Positions 49,665 through 60,989 of a stretch of DNA of 64,000 bases are shown in pieces. The notes under the pieces are model-generated. The model was given only the letters and a program-made list of their open reading frames with translations. It ran no database searches and was not told the origin of the DNA. Every line of letters starts with the position of its first letter. The stretch's first letter is position 1. The stretch comes from Chimonanthus salicifolius (taxonomy: Eukaryota > Streptophyta > Magnoliopsida > Laurales > Calycanthaceae): positions 49,272,552-49,336,551 of the forward strand of contig CM023540.1 in NCBI GenBank assembly GCA_013350335.1. The letters run 5' to 3'. The position numbers and the translations under genes are program-made.

Positions 49665-49680
49665 TTGCTCTTGATATCAC
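49665..49680 (-). other. Probable primer binding site of the gypsy remnant
   Basis: The minus strand reads AGTGATATCAAGAGC, a slightly changed TGGTATCAGAGC, just upstream of gag. The sequence beyond ends GCGTTGCGTCA, a plausible LTR 3' end. Confidence 0.5.
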
Positions 49681-50026
49681 TTGACGCAACGCGGATCGGT
49701 TTAAAAGGATTTGGGGTAAGGCTCGACTTGGGTTTGGTGAATAAGTGGGCTAGAATAGGATAATGGGCTTATGGATAAGGTGAAGAGAGGGAGCTTAAAT
49801 GAATTACTCTCAAAGGGGTTGAAGGTAGTTAAGTGGGAATAATGAGTGGGCTAAATAAAGTGTGTAGGACCATAAGGTAGGAAGTGTAGTTGGGTTTGAA
49901 TGGAGTCCAAGGGAACAAAGGAAAAGTCTAGGACTGATGGATGTTGGCTAGGTGTAGCTGGAGGTGATGGGAAGGAATAGATGAAGGTAGATGGGCATAG
50001 TTAGTTGTAGGTGTCGGAGTAAGAAA
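49681..50026 (-). mobile_element. 5' LTR fragment of the gypsy gag-PR element
   Basis: It starts (plus strand) TGACGCAACGCGG and runs to the SIRE-like LTR start at 50027, where it is probably cut. 49912-50025 matches 35034-35150, so the same family occurs there. Confidence 0.4.
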
Positions 50027-51760
50027 AATGTTAGTGTCCTGGCTTGAAGAGTCCCTTGTTTGTCAAATCTATGACTCGTGTCAAGCATTGCCTAAGAACT
50101 ATATTTTGTTTAAATCTATATTTTGTTTTGGTAGTGTAAACCATGAGCACTCTTGGTGCATACTATGTTTTGTTTTGAATATCTATGCAAATGGTTTGGT
50201 TTACATGATTTTTGTTGTTTTTGTGCCAAAGTGTTTCTCATGCTTTGAATTTCATTTATTGGAATATTTTTGTTTGCATGGATGATTGGATGTTTGTTTG
50301 GCATGACTTGTTGGTGTTGGCTCTAGGATCCTTATTCAAGGATACCTTGTGACGTTTGGGGATCAAAAAATTTGTGCTCAAAGAGCCTTTGTTAAATTGA
50401 TGACAAAATGGGGGAGAAAAATTGATGTAGAAGCTTGGGGGAGATGCATTGGATGTTGGGAAATCGGAGAAATCTAGGAGGAGCTAAGTGTTTATGGGGG
50501 AGAAAGATTGTAGCTTGGAAAGCTTGGTGATAAGCTTGAGCTATGGTGGAGACCATTGTCTATGGGGGAGTATTTAGTGTTTTCGGTCTATACATTGTAG
50601 GGGAGAAATATTGTTTGTATTTTGGACTAACATACTAATGGGAAACTCTAGCTTCCATCTTGTTTACTTCATGGTGTTTGTTTATAGGTAAATTTTGAAG
50701 GTGAAGCAAAGCTCAGATTTTTTTTTTTTTTTCATTTGAATGTGTATTATAATTGGTGTAATTTGTTTATTCAAATGAATTGTATAAGGAATGGGTTATT
50801 GAGACTGTAATTCATAACTTCTAGGTTTTTGTTATGAATTTGACAAAGAGGGAGATTGTCGAGTCCCTTGTTTGTCAAATCCATGAGTCGTGTCAAGCAT
50901 TCCCTAAGAAGATTGAAGACACTAAATCAACTCAAGTGAACTAAAGATAGGAAGATCATGATCAAGCTTCAAATATCATATTGTGTATGCCAATCACTCA
51001 AGGTAAATTGGTCATAGATGACTCTAGGTGGTACCCGCACCCTTAGGAGGACCTTGCCTAGGCATAGATATCATTTTGGTAAAAATTAGTGAAGCCTAAG
51101 TGGGCATTGACAATGGAATTCAAACTTGTTAAAATTGTCAATTTGCCAGGTCGACACAGCGTGGTCTTCGATGTGTCATATAGAATGGCAAAGGTTCTGC
51201 ATGAAAAACCCTGTAAAATTGCCTTAGCCTCAGATCGAGTGTATCGTGACTGTCGATACATCGAGCTAAATCTAGTCGACACATCATTGTGGTCGACATG
51301 TCGACCTGGGTTGAGTGACTTCTGGTTGAAACAATACTCTGTATTTCAGCTTGCTTTCAGATCGATACACTTGAGTTGGTTGATGTAGTGAGAGAGGTCG
51401 ACACATCGTGGATGTCGATACGTCAAGGAGGCTGATCAAAGATCTAGATAAAAATCCTCTGTAAAATGCTTTAGCCTCAGATCAATACAATCAAATATGT
51501 CGACATATCGAGCGATGGCTAGTCGACACATCGACAATGTCGACACATCAAGCGTGTTTGTAATTGTACCGTTGGAAGCACACTAAACATGCAACGGTCA
51601 TATTGCAATGGTAATATTTGGAAATCAACACATCGACAGTATCGACATGTGAACGACTCGGTGTTGGTATTTTTCGGATTGCCTATATAATCTCTGGATT
51701 TTGGAGAAAAATGTTGGAGCTTTTAACTCGGAAAAACCATTTAGATAGTTGAATTGTTGT
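50027..51760 (+). mobile_element. SIRE-like copia remnant: LTR start, 3' internal part, polypurine tract and LTR
   Basis: TGTTAGTGTCCTGGCTTG at 50027 opens about 75 bp of LTR. Noncoding 3' internal sequence follows with repeated TGGGGGAGA motifs, then TGACAAAGAGGGAG (50855-50868) and a second LTR from about 50874. The LTR holds many GTCGACACATCG-type units between 51140 and 51650. After these come GCAACGGTCATA and CCTATATAATC. It is the same family as 11890-13378, in the opposite orientation. Confidence 0.65.
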
Positions 51761-53850
51761 GAAAATTTTAAATTTATAACTCGCAAGCGCACGAACCATT
51801 TAGATAGTATAGCGATTAAGTGCGAGGTCGAACCCATCGGAACTTAGGAAAATATATCCATGAATACACCATTGAATTACGTATTTTGAGAACTTTGAGA
51901 AATATGGAGAAAAGTCATAAATATGGAATAATTTATCTAATCTATGATTTTTAATCTTAATTTAGAAACATTATAGATTTAAACATAGAATCTAACAATT
52001 TAACTAATTTTAATTAAGATGGTGGATTTAATCTAAAAATATAAACAATCTTAATCTAATTTAAAATACAAAATTAAGATGCAATTAAATTATTTCCAAC
52101 CTAGTTCATCAATTTGAAGAGTTTGAATTTATAAATAAAAGAAAACATAAATAACATCTAAATTACTTATATACATATTTACAATGGAATTGGATCAAGT
52201 ACTAAGATGGCATCATGTCCCATATCTCAAATCTAATGAAAACAAGACCTAGACCATGGAGCTCTCGTAAATTACCAAAATTTGATTCAAATTTTTCATT
52301 CATAAACAATATAATTAAAGACCACATGAATTTCATTAAACATAAATTAATCAAACCAAACCTTGGGCTTAGACAGAATTTATACTTAAATTTTAATTCT
52401 AAAATAAATCTCACACTCTGATAAAGTGCCTTAGAATAAAAAAATAAGTTCCAACTATCCCAACAAATCTCATTCAATTTGAAAAACCTTAGATAAATCC
52501 CGAGATGAAAAATCAAACTTTCATCATCAAATTTTGAGAATTGGAAAACCATACAACTCATCTTGATTTCATTAATTGAAAATACGAATTAAATTTACAA
52601 TACAATGGAATTTGGAATAAAGAAATTACAAGAGAATAAAAAGAAAAATTGGAGAAACCAACCTCTAAAAGTCGACCCTTCTTAATCTCTTCAAATTCCA
52701 CTCAGCCTCTCAATTCCTTGATTCAGTTCGAAACTCATTGTGGAGAGAGTGGTCCTACTTATAGAGTTTGAGAAAGAGATCTAATGGCTGAGATCACATG
52801 TTCCAATTGAGGTAGGGACATGTATACCTCGTGGATTACATGTTTATTCTTAGAAGGGAGGCTAACCAAAGGTTAAAATCGCAGGGATCCAGTGATGGTG
52901 GATAGCGGATTGTCTTAATAAGGAAAGAAATCAAAAAAGGCAAGAAGGTGGCACGCCTAAGGTAGGTCTTTGCTTGCACATGTGGATTGGTGGCGTAGAT
53001 GACACACGACCCTTCTCCTTCTATTCTGATATACCTCATATTGCATGCTGCTATCCCTGAATTTTCTCTTACAATCAGCGATGGAATTTTTTTAACTGTT
53101 TGCTGATCTTCCTTCAATACTCGGTGATCCTTCTAGTTGCAAAACATCACCTCTTCATGCTATCTTCTCAATTTGCTGACTTCTTCGTTCTCAGCTGCAG
53201 CCATCGATTCAGCTAGCACTTCCTTTGTTTCATCTCCTTGCTGCTCTGTTTGCTTTCTTGCCATGCTGGCTGCTGTCTCTGCAAAAATCTGCTGTATTTT
53301 ATTTCAAGTTTCTTGCTGATTCTTGCAGTCCTTCATCTTCTTTCTTCTTCATTGCTCTGCTTTAAGTTGACAATGCACTGCTATATTTTATTATTTTTTC
53401 TCTATCAAACAAATCAGATCAAATCTGTCAAACAGTTTGTTGTTCGGTGCTTGTCTTGGTGTTCTAACAGATGTGCTTTGCTCCAATCTTCTGCAAACAG
53501 GTTACTCTATTGTTGGTTCCAATTGTTGCCACACGTTGCTGCTTCAAAGCTCTGCTTTCTATCTGTCAATTTTCTTTCCAATTTTTAATTGCATACTTCA
53601 ACTATCGCACTGATTTAAACATGGGTCAAAAAATCTTCATTTAAACACACTTTATTTCACTTTCTCTTTTAAACCTGCAAAACACAAAATTGCATTAATT
53701 AGATAAAATTAAATAATAAAATATACTAACAAATATAATTTAGGAGTAAAATATGTAATAATTATGGACTTATCATGAATCATTTGAGAATCCAATCACA
53801 CCCTTGATTGAGATTAAATGAGAGAGAAAACTAGTATAGGATTTACATTG
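51761..53850. mobile_element. LARD-like noncoding repeat region
   Basis: It starts with ACTCGCAAGCGCACGAACC and GTGCGAGGTCGAACCCATCG, text that recurs in plant genomes at the edges of large non-autonomous elements. It ends around TAATTATGGACTTATCA near 53773. The middle has AT-rich sequence and a CT-rich block (53100-53590) whose frames look like chance. I see no protein domain. Confidence 0.35.
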
Positions 53851-53899
53851 GCAAATCATACATTCTAGAGACCTCTTCCCATAGCTTGTGATTGTGCAT

Positions 53900-54368
53900 A
53901 CAAAGGCACATCTTCGTCACAACGAGATCACATTGGGAGAACTCTTCAAGAAGTACAACATCCACAAGTGAGCTACATCAGGAACATGAAGCTGCTCTAA
54001 GACATATAATCCTCCTTCTCTACGGTCCATCTCAATCAGCCTATTGGAACGAGGATCCTGACAGAACACGAAGTGGGAGAAAAATGAACAATATACCCAG
54101 AATCACATAGTTGATTTATAGAAATCAAATTCAATGTGAGATGAGGTATGTAATAAACATCAGAAAGACACAAAGGAAAGGATATAATAGAACCAACATT
54201 TGCCAATGGCAAGGAACCACCATTGGTAGTTAGCATAGAAACAGATGAGGAAAATGGAGATAAATATGTGAATAAAGAAATATCATGAGTCATGTGATGC
54301 AGAGATTGAGGCAATCTAGTGCTGAGTTTATAAGGACTGCAAATGTCAAGATGAGATCTGAACAACAC
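53900..54368 (-). pseudogene. Ty1-copia protease end and pre-integrase domain
   Basis: The minus strand reads SVSMLTTNGGSLPLANVGSI, DVYYIPHLTLNLISINQLCD and SGYIVHFSPTSCSV. After a shift comes DPRSNRLIEMDRREGGLYVLE. This is the pre-integrase region of Retrofit/Ale-like copia elements. It belongs to the element whose 5' LTR is at 54970. The rest of pol is absent. Confidence 0.8.
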
Positions 54369-54369
54369 A

Positions 54370-54960
54370 AGGTGGAGAAGCCTGGCTAAGCTATCTGGTC
54401 AAACCATGCATGTCGGCCTGTGGGACAGATCCGGTGGTGAGAGACAAAAAGATTCAAGAGGTTGAAGGTTTGAAAAGAAACTTCTCCAAACACTATAAAA
54501 TCACTCAAATCTGGCTCAGAAGGGACGGTTGTAAAGTTTCTGCTCTAACCAAGTGGATCTGGTAAACTGGGTGCTTTCAAGTCTAACAGTGGTCCAACAA
54601 GAGAGGAATAACACGAGGCAGCAGGTATTGGTAAACAATTGAAACTACAGAATATTGGACTGCATGCCCATGGACTGCACGATGGGAAACGATTGCAAGA
54701 GGGACTAAACGATCTGGGCGTATGGCAAGCGTTGGCAGCGGAAGGGAGCCAAGGCGAGACAATCAAAAGAGGCTTCTGCAAAAAAAAAAAACTTTCGTGC
54801 AGAGAAAGAGATCGGCTCTTAGATATGAGAAGTAAGATCTGAGAACGGTAGGCTCTCAGCTGCAAACAAGTGGGCTTGTTGCAGATTCAAAACGATGATG
54901 TAAAACGCCGTGATGCAAAACGCCGAGATGCAAAACGCTAAGATGCAAAACCTATTGCTC
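54370..54960 (-). mobile_element. Leader and degraded gag region of the same copia element
   Basis: No clear gag motif can be read. The leader holds a 15-bp tandem repeat at 54897-54952. The primer binding site lies against the LTR: the minus strand reads TGGTATCGTGAGC immediately after the LTR end. Confidence 0.5.
54897..54952. repeat. 15-bp tandem repeat, 3.7 units
   Basis: Units GATGTAAAACGCCGT, GATGCAAAACGCCGA, GATGCAAAACGCTAA and a partial fourth. On the minus strand the unit encodes five residues (AFCIS-like), but there is no sign of a real protein. Confidence 0.9.
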
Positions 54961-54969
54961 ACGATACCA

Positions 54970-55096
54970 TGTAAGAATCGATTAATCTCACTAAAGAATT
55001 GTTTACAAAGATAGTATTTATACACAAACTCTGATTAGTCCTAGTAAAACAAAGATTAAACTACCCTTAATTACATAAGATATTACATCTCTAACA
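54970..55096 (-). mobile_element. 127-bp copia LTR with TATA box and primer binding site
   Basis: The minus strand runs from TGTTAGAGATGTAATATC to GATTCTTACA and contains GTATAAATAC. The primer binding site TGGTATCG follows at once. Such short LTRs are typical of the Ale/Retrofit clade. The 3' LTR is not present, so the element is truncated. Confidence 0.8.
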
Positions 55097-55112
55097 ATGG
55101 GAAGACTAGTCC

Positions 55113-55250
55113 ATAAAGGATGAATCACCTGTTGAAGCTTTTGTTGCAGAAATGAAGATGCTTATCAATGAATTGTTTCATGCTCCTCCAAACATCAAGG
55201 AGGATATTGAACGTGCTACAAACTCTTTGGACTTGTTTGATTTGGGTTAA
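55113..55250 (+). pseudogene. Coding-like fragment of unknown gene, next to the copia LTR
   Basis: An open frame reads IKDESPVEAFVAEMKMLINE, LFHAPPNIKEDIERATNSLD, LFDLG-stop. The composition is protein-like (balanced acidic and basic residues, helical pattern). A stop lies just upstream and the copia LTR ends 17 bp away. It may be the last exon of a host gene broken by the insertion. I do not recognise the family. Confidence 0.4.
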
Positions 55251-55259
55251 CCTAATAAA

Positions 55260-56020
55260 CCCCAACCAATCTTCTTTAGCTTTTTTTTCTCTGAGTCTAC
55301 TTTATTGGTCTCTCTTTCGAAGAAATGCATGCATGTGTTTGCTTGGAGCTATGATGAGATAATATAATTGTTTACTAAAACATACATTTATTTTTAGGTG
55401 TGAGTCTGTTACCTAGTAAATAATGACTAGTTTTGTTTTCGGATGAGAAGAAAGAAAAGAACAAATAGAGAATCTAATGGTTCATATATTAGCTATTTGC
55501 AAGGATGCAAATCGCTGAAACAAGTTCATCATAAATTCTCTGTTGATCTAGAAAAAATAAATCCAAGCCAAGGTACAAAACTTGTTGATAGCCCAATTCA
55601 TTGAGAAAACCACCCATGTTAATTGGTTGGCCAAATTTTTTTTCTTTCATAGATGGATATAATCAAGTAGCCACGGGCTTGGATGTTGTACCCAAGAAAA
55701 CATTTTATACCCACCCAGGAACTTTCGTTACAAAATGACGTTTGGAATAAGAATGTAAGAGCGTGATGTGGGCGTCGTCACGAACACCAATCAAATGAAG
55801 AGAGAAACTAAGATGAAATAAACCAAATTGAAGGAGACCGTTGCAATTGCATTTCAATTCGCAACAAAATTTGACAGAGCAAAAGTGGGCCCAAAATAAC
55901 TTCCGTTGTAGCTTAAAATGTTCAATTCAATGGCTCATAGACCTAGGTATTGGGTTAGGCCCTCGACGCCAATAAAAATGGATTAATTAAACTCAATTAA
56001 CTTGTCCACTTGTTGTCCAC
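55260..56020. other. Intergenic spacer, no gene seen
   Basis: AT-rich sequence with short chance frames. No paired repeats or domains are visible. Confidence 0.4.
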
Positions 56021-56026
56021 AAGGAC

Positions 56027-57550
56027 TGTTGAATATATTAGACTTAAGATGTAATTAGGTTGTTACATTGGATTAATCTCTATTAAGAGATGTATTTAGT
56101 TTAGATTAGGTTTCGAGTTTGAGTTTGACTAAAATATATCTACGGTCAACTAGAGAGTATATATATATATATATATAATAGACCTTAATAATATGATATC
56201 AGTCTAATTCAATAATGCGTTTTTGGCAAGAGAGAAAGAAACCCAAGCCTTTCTCCAGCACGCAACTCATTTTTTTCTTTTTCTTTTTCCGTTAGCTCCA
56301 GTCCGTCTCTAGAATCAGAGAATACCACTGGATTTTCTCTTCTCTCCCTCTGCTAGAGGAGAATCTCCTCTGGTGGAGGGATGAGCCATCCCATGGAATA
56401 AGCCCTGAGATTTTTCCCCGAGGTTTTGGGACCGTGTAAGTAAAACATTGTTTCAGCATCGCCCTTCAGACTTTGCTTCTAAGAAACAGAGTCGGCATCC
56501 CCTACTGTAGTCGCTGGGCGTTTTAAGGGGCCTTCTCTGAAGAAGGTAATACCTCTCTTCGCACGGCTCGATTTGCAGATTCCGTCTGCACCCTCTAGAT
56601 CTGCACCGAAGTGATCGCCGGAATTCAATGCTCGACCTTCCCTGCAACATGCGACTTGCACCCTCCTCTTGCAGTCGGCGCATCTGTCCAGCAGATTCCA
56701 ACCAGATCTGCAGCCAATCTTTCCCGTTTCCAGAAGTCCTCTACCCACACTGATGTGCAGTTCTCTCCTCATTCTCAGATCTGCTTGCAAGCTAGATCTG
56801 CAACTTGTTTCTCCATCTTTGTTTTCGCCTAGATCTGTTTGCTGAATCTTCCCTCGCCTCTGCTGTAGAGTGATCTTCCTCCCTTTGTTCGTTATGCACC
56901 GAGCCATCTCTTCTGCAATCCACATGCCTTTTATGCATCACCAGATCTCGCCAGCCTATCTGCTCCTCTCTCTTTGTCTCACTTCTTCGTCAAATTTGAT
57001 TTTGCAATGGTACCCTTCAGCCATAATTTGGAGGATTTGGTTTCTTGTCCTCTTTCTAACCTTGAAGTTTGTCAGGAGTCCCTGGTTTGATTTTTATGTT
57101 CTTTGTCATTGGAATTTGAATTGGAAGTGGCATTGGTATTGACATTAATATTTGCATGAATTGATGGATTCTGACAATCATTGTCACCTCTTCTTTGGCA
57201 ACTTGCAACACACGTGACACATTGGTTCTGTATTTGCCTTCATCGACACGTCTTCACCGTCGATTTGCTACTGCTCTCCGAGATGGTGTCATCCGATCGT
57301 TGAATTTTTGAGCTATTAATTTTATTTTGTTCAATAATTGTAAACTCAAGTGAACCACTTGAGTTGAAGGGAGAATGTTAGAATATATTAGAATTAATAT
57401 GATATTAGGTTCTTAAATTGGGTTAATCTCTATTAAGAGATGCATTTAGTTTAGATTAAGTTTAGAGTTTGAGTTTAGCTAAAATAGTTATAAGGTCAGG
57501 TAGAAGCTATATATATATATATATATATAGAATAAACCTTAATGAATACA
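56027..57550 (+). mobile_element. Small non-coding LTR retrotransposon (TRIM/LARD-like)
   Basis: LTRs of about 165-175 bp lie at 56027-56192 (TGTTGAATATATTAG) and 57376-57550 (TGTTAGAATATATTAG), in the same orientation. They share TTAATCTCTATTAAGAGATG and a TA run. A weak primer binding site (TGATATCAGTC) lies at 56194. The polypurine tract GTTGAAGGGAGAA is at 57363-57375. The internal 1.2 kb is CT-rich with no domain. A related LTR is at 29153. Target duplications do not match clearly. Confidence 0.8.
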
Positions 57551-57559
57551 GATTATTGA

Positions 57560-58690
57560 TTTTAATAGACAAGTGACGGAAATCCTAAATAGCATGCAAT
57601 GTCACATTACCTCACTAAAATTTTAGTTGCAAAGAATTTTTTTCAATTGTAGCAAGCATAGACAAATGGAATGGATTCTAAAATATAGATTGCAAACGAA
57701 AATGGAAGAAAAAAAGAATGGAGGGACGAAAATGCCTAGAGGAATTTTAGTTGCAAAAAAACTGTGGAAATTCCAAACCAGCATTGGCGTAAGATCTCTT
57801 TTGAAAAGTCGTAATTTTTTTAATTTTACCTTTTTCGTACATTTTCCTATGTAATAATTCCATGTGGCTTATGCGGAAGATAGAATGAGAGTTACAAAAT
57901 AATGAAATAAAGCAGTTGAGACAGGCTTTCGATGTTTGGCGAGTCAGACCCTGTGTTACATCATTATATCCGAATCAAAACCTCTTTAAGATTCTATCTT
58001 AGAGCATAAGTATTTAAGCTTATCATAATGAGTAACTAAGTCATTTTCAATTTCTACTGTATTGTTCTTCCTATCATCTAATTATTAAAGTTACACGCCA
58101 TATATTTTGCATTAGTTCTTCTAACTTTTAAACGATTTGACTCCAACATTCTCTTTCACGATTCTAATCTTATATTGAGTTGTTGTTTCACCTCCTTAAT
58201 TAAACCTATTCATATGTCAAAAAAGTATACACGTAGCACTTCATCTTGGGTATACAAAATTGCACCATATATTTTACACATGCAATGAATAATGAATTCT
58301 TGAAAATTAAAATTGCACAATTAAAATTAAATTAAATAAAAAATTAATTAAATAAGAAATCAGAACATGACCACGGGAGAACAAAAGGTTGCAAACTCAA
58401 AACTGGAAGTCTATTGGGCATCTAGGACCCTTATTTATAGTGTAAGGGTTACAAAACTTAACAAAATAAACCCTCTCGTCACTTTTGGATACTTATTACA
58501 AAGTTGATAATAACTTTCTCTATGTAAATACCTTTCTTTAAATATTTTACTTAAAATATCTCTTTCAGAATTTCTAATAAATTATGTCAATCTACATATT
58601 ATATAAATACAAAAGAAAATTATAACTATTCATTATACATTTATACCATTCATGGATCAGTCTTTGTGACGTCTTTCAGACCTGACGAGG
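57560..58690. other. AT-rich spacer, no gene seen
   Basis: A short frame at 57627-57854 has no family signature. No paired termini are visible. Confidence 0.4.
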
Positions 58691-58698
58691 ATGTACAT

Positions 58699-59131
58699 CA
58701 GGGGTTCAAATATCGCCCGATTGATATTGCAGATATTTTGATCAAGATCATTCTCTCTCCTCTTTTTATTTTATTTATTTAAATATTGATTGCTTTTAAT
58801 TTTATTTAATTTAAAAAAATGAAATAAAAAACAAAAGAATAGACTTTTAAAACAAAATTCTAAAAAAAATTCATAATATCAGCCATGATATTGGCTGATA
58901 TGGCCAAATATCGGTGGGATTTGATTTTTTATATTTTATTTTTTAAATTCGGTCGATATCTTGCATATCGGCAGATATTTTAGGTGATAAATCGCAATCA
59001 TGTTGCCGATATATCATTTGTCAGGCTGATACATATCTTATCGAGCGGATATTTTAGGCGATAAATGACGGTCATATCGCCGATACATCGTCAAACTGAT
59101 ACATATCTATCGACCGATATTATCACCTTTA
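58699..59131. mobile_element. hAT-like MITE rich in CGATAT motifs
   Basis: The ends CAGGGGTTCAAATATCG and (reverse complement) TAAAGGTGATAATATCG match at 11 of 17 positions. The flanks ATGTACAT (58691-58698) and ATGCACAT (59132-59139) match at 7 of 8, an 8-bp target duplication. The 433-bp interior is full of GCCGATAT and CGATACAT motifs. It is a relative of the 60010-60181 element. Confidence 0.6.
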
Positions 59132-59480
59132 ATGCACATCTATTTTTCAAGTAAACAAAAGTTTCATTTCATTCTTAGAAGTTAGTTTGCAATTGTGAGG
59201 TGCTGAATGGATTTCAGCAAGGCCTCCCTGAGCAGCGCAGTCTTAGAGCTCGTTGGACCTTAATTTTTCAAAATTGAAGGTGATCTAAGGGAAGCTATTA
59301 GTCTCTGTTGCCCATTTGAGTGACAAAGTGGGTCACAACCACAATGCTCTGTAAGACCATTGTGGTGAAGTGGACTAATGACATCCAATGTAAAATCTTA
59401 GATCAACATCAAACAGATAAGATGGGGGTTTTCAACAAATTAGAAAAAAAAAAACAAAGTATGCTAAAGATCTTTGAACT

Positions 59481-59620
59481 TTGAAGCAAGGAGACCCTGT
59501 TCTCATTACCCGTTAAATGAATAATGAAATGGGCACGCGATGTTACTAGAAAATTTTATGAAAAATGAGAAGGTCCATACATGGTCGATAAAGTATACTA
59601 AAATAGTCATGGACAAATCT
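59481..59620 (+). pseudogene. Ty3-gypsy integrase C-terminal scrap
   Basis: The plus strand reads LKQGDPVLITR-stop-MNNEMGTR, then in another frame KFYEK-stop-EGPYMVDKVY. This recalls the integrase tail GDLVL...W...KFxxxWEGPYxVxKVY. It is heavily degraded, only about 140 bp, with no other pol piece nearby. Confidence 0.55.
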
Positions 59621-59639
59621 TATAGAAATAATATTCGTG

Positions 59640-59705
59640 GAATTAATTTCACCTCCAATGTGAGATAGAGATACCCTACAATAATTCAAAAAAATAAAAA
59701 TCTTA
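59640..59705 (+). mobile_element. SINE 3' end
   Basis: ATTTCACCTCCAATGTGAGA...CAAAAAAATAAAAAT matches the tail of the SINE at 27180-27236. The 5' part is lacking or too diverged. Confidence 0.4.
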
Positions 59706-60009
59706 TAAAAATATCATCCATAAATAAGATCTTGCGAGATTCAATGGGTAATGGTTGAAAAATAAAATAAAATTAGGAAATTAGACAGGGAACAGGAAAT
59801 CCTTTTCATGTTACTTTGTATGTAATGAGTGGTCATATTGCATGCCATGGATATTAGAAAACTGACATGGAAACAACCTTACGGTCCCACAATCATAGTC
59901 ATAGCCATGTAGAAATACACATTATGGCCCTGTAAGTTCATACCCATAGCAATATGGAAATACACCTCATGGTCACACAATTTATGGTCACAATCACATT
60001 TAACTGTAG

Positions 60010-60181
60010 TAGGGGTCGAGATATCGGCCGATATGATACGTATTGGCCTATATTGTTAATATCGGCCGATATCCGATATATATTAGCGATATCGGCCGAT
60101 ATTGATGTTTTTAAAAAAAATAAGAGAAAAAAATATCAACCGATAACGAGATATCAGCTGATATTGAATTTTTCACCTCTG
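60010..60181. mobile_element. hAT-like MITE with ATCGGCCGATAT palindromes
   Basis: This 172-bp element starts TAGGGGTCGA and ends TTTTTCACCTCTG. It is flanked by AACTGTAG (60002-60009) and AACTGTAC (60182-60189), 7 of 8 matching. It holds three copies of ATCGGCCGATAT or close variants, each a palindrome. Ends and interior resemble the 58699-59131 element. Confidence 0.7.
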
Positions 60182-60592
60182 AACTGTACCTTATGGCCCC
60201 ATAAATCAATGTCCTCCACGATTGCTTAAGAGAAGGGGAAACAGTCAAGGTCCTCCATGTTGTGTACCCTGTGGTCCTGCTAGATTGAGCATTACAACAT
60301 GAAATATGGTCCTTAGCACAAGCATACTAAGTCAAGGAAATATAACTAGGTCACTGGTTTTATCTTGATCATGAAATAAACCTTACCATCTCATGATCCA
60401 AATGAGAAATATTTCATCGAGGATCTTAGTCATTTTAACACCTTGATTTCAAAAAAAGAATAGAAGAAAATTCCTAGGCATGAAGCAGAAATATTTCCTT
60501 AATAAATTTGAGCTTAACTCATCAACCTTTGGAAACATAAAGGTTAGATGTGTAACAAAATGTGCATAATCAAGAGCATAACCACAAAACCA

Positions 60593-60594
60593 AA

Positions 60595-60632
<38 letters not shown>
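60593..60632. repeat. AAT microsatellite, about 13 units
   Basis: An uninterrupted run of AAT/ATA triplets lies directly before a SINE start, as often seen where a SINE tail or insertion site is A/T-rich. Confidence 0.95.
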
Positions 60633-60633
<1 letters not shown>

Positions 60634-60639
60634 CCCAAG

Positions 60640-60863
60640 AGGGGGTTGGTTTGATGTTCAAAAAGTTTCCCCATGAAGTGAAATCTTGAGTTCGATTCAC
60701 GCTCAACACCCCTCTGGGCCACTGTCCGTAGTTGTTTATCCAGTGTGTGGGGGATTGGGAGACTTGCACATGCCCCAAGGACTAGTCAGTTAAAATGTCA
60801 TCTGTCCAAATACAAGTGACACCCCCAGACACCTTGGTCATAAAAAAATAATAAATAATAAAA
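60640..60863 (+). mobile_element. SINE copy
   Basis: Starts GAGGGGGTTGGTTTGATG, with box B CTTGAGTTCGATTCACG, then ATCCAGTGTGTGGGGGATTG. It ends CTTGGTCATAAAAAAATAA. Box B and the CCAGTGTGT block are shared with the 27-kb copy. It is tRNA-derived by structure. Confidence 0.6.
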
Positions 60864-60989
60864 ATCCTCAATGTATTTGCAATACTCTTAAAAGAATATG
60901 TTTGACAAATGTAAAAAAAAAAATGCAGGTGGGTAACAATATAGGCATATAAAGAAATGTCAATGAACCAAAAAAGAGCATGTCTCTCT

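Noticed and set aside
53137..53588. Plus-strand Cys/Leu-rich frames resembling a secreted peptide
   Set aside because: They come from a CT-rich stretch within a non-coding repeat. There is no consistent signal peptide or splice context.
56479..56925. 148-codon minus-strand frame rich in Arg and Glu
   Set aside because: It lies within the CT-rich interior of a small LTR element, has no motif, and overlaps other open frames, as expected from low-complexity sequence.
60598..60632. CRISPR-like or functional repeat
   Set aside because: It is a plain AAT microsatellite, and CRISPR is not expected in a plant genome.
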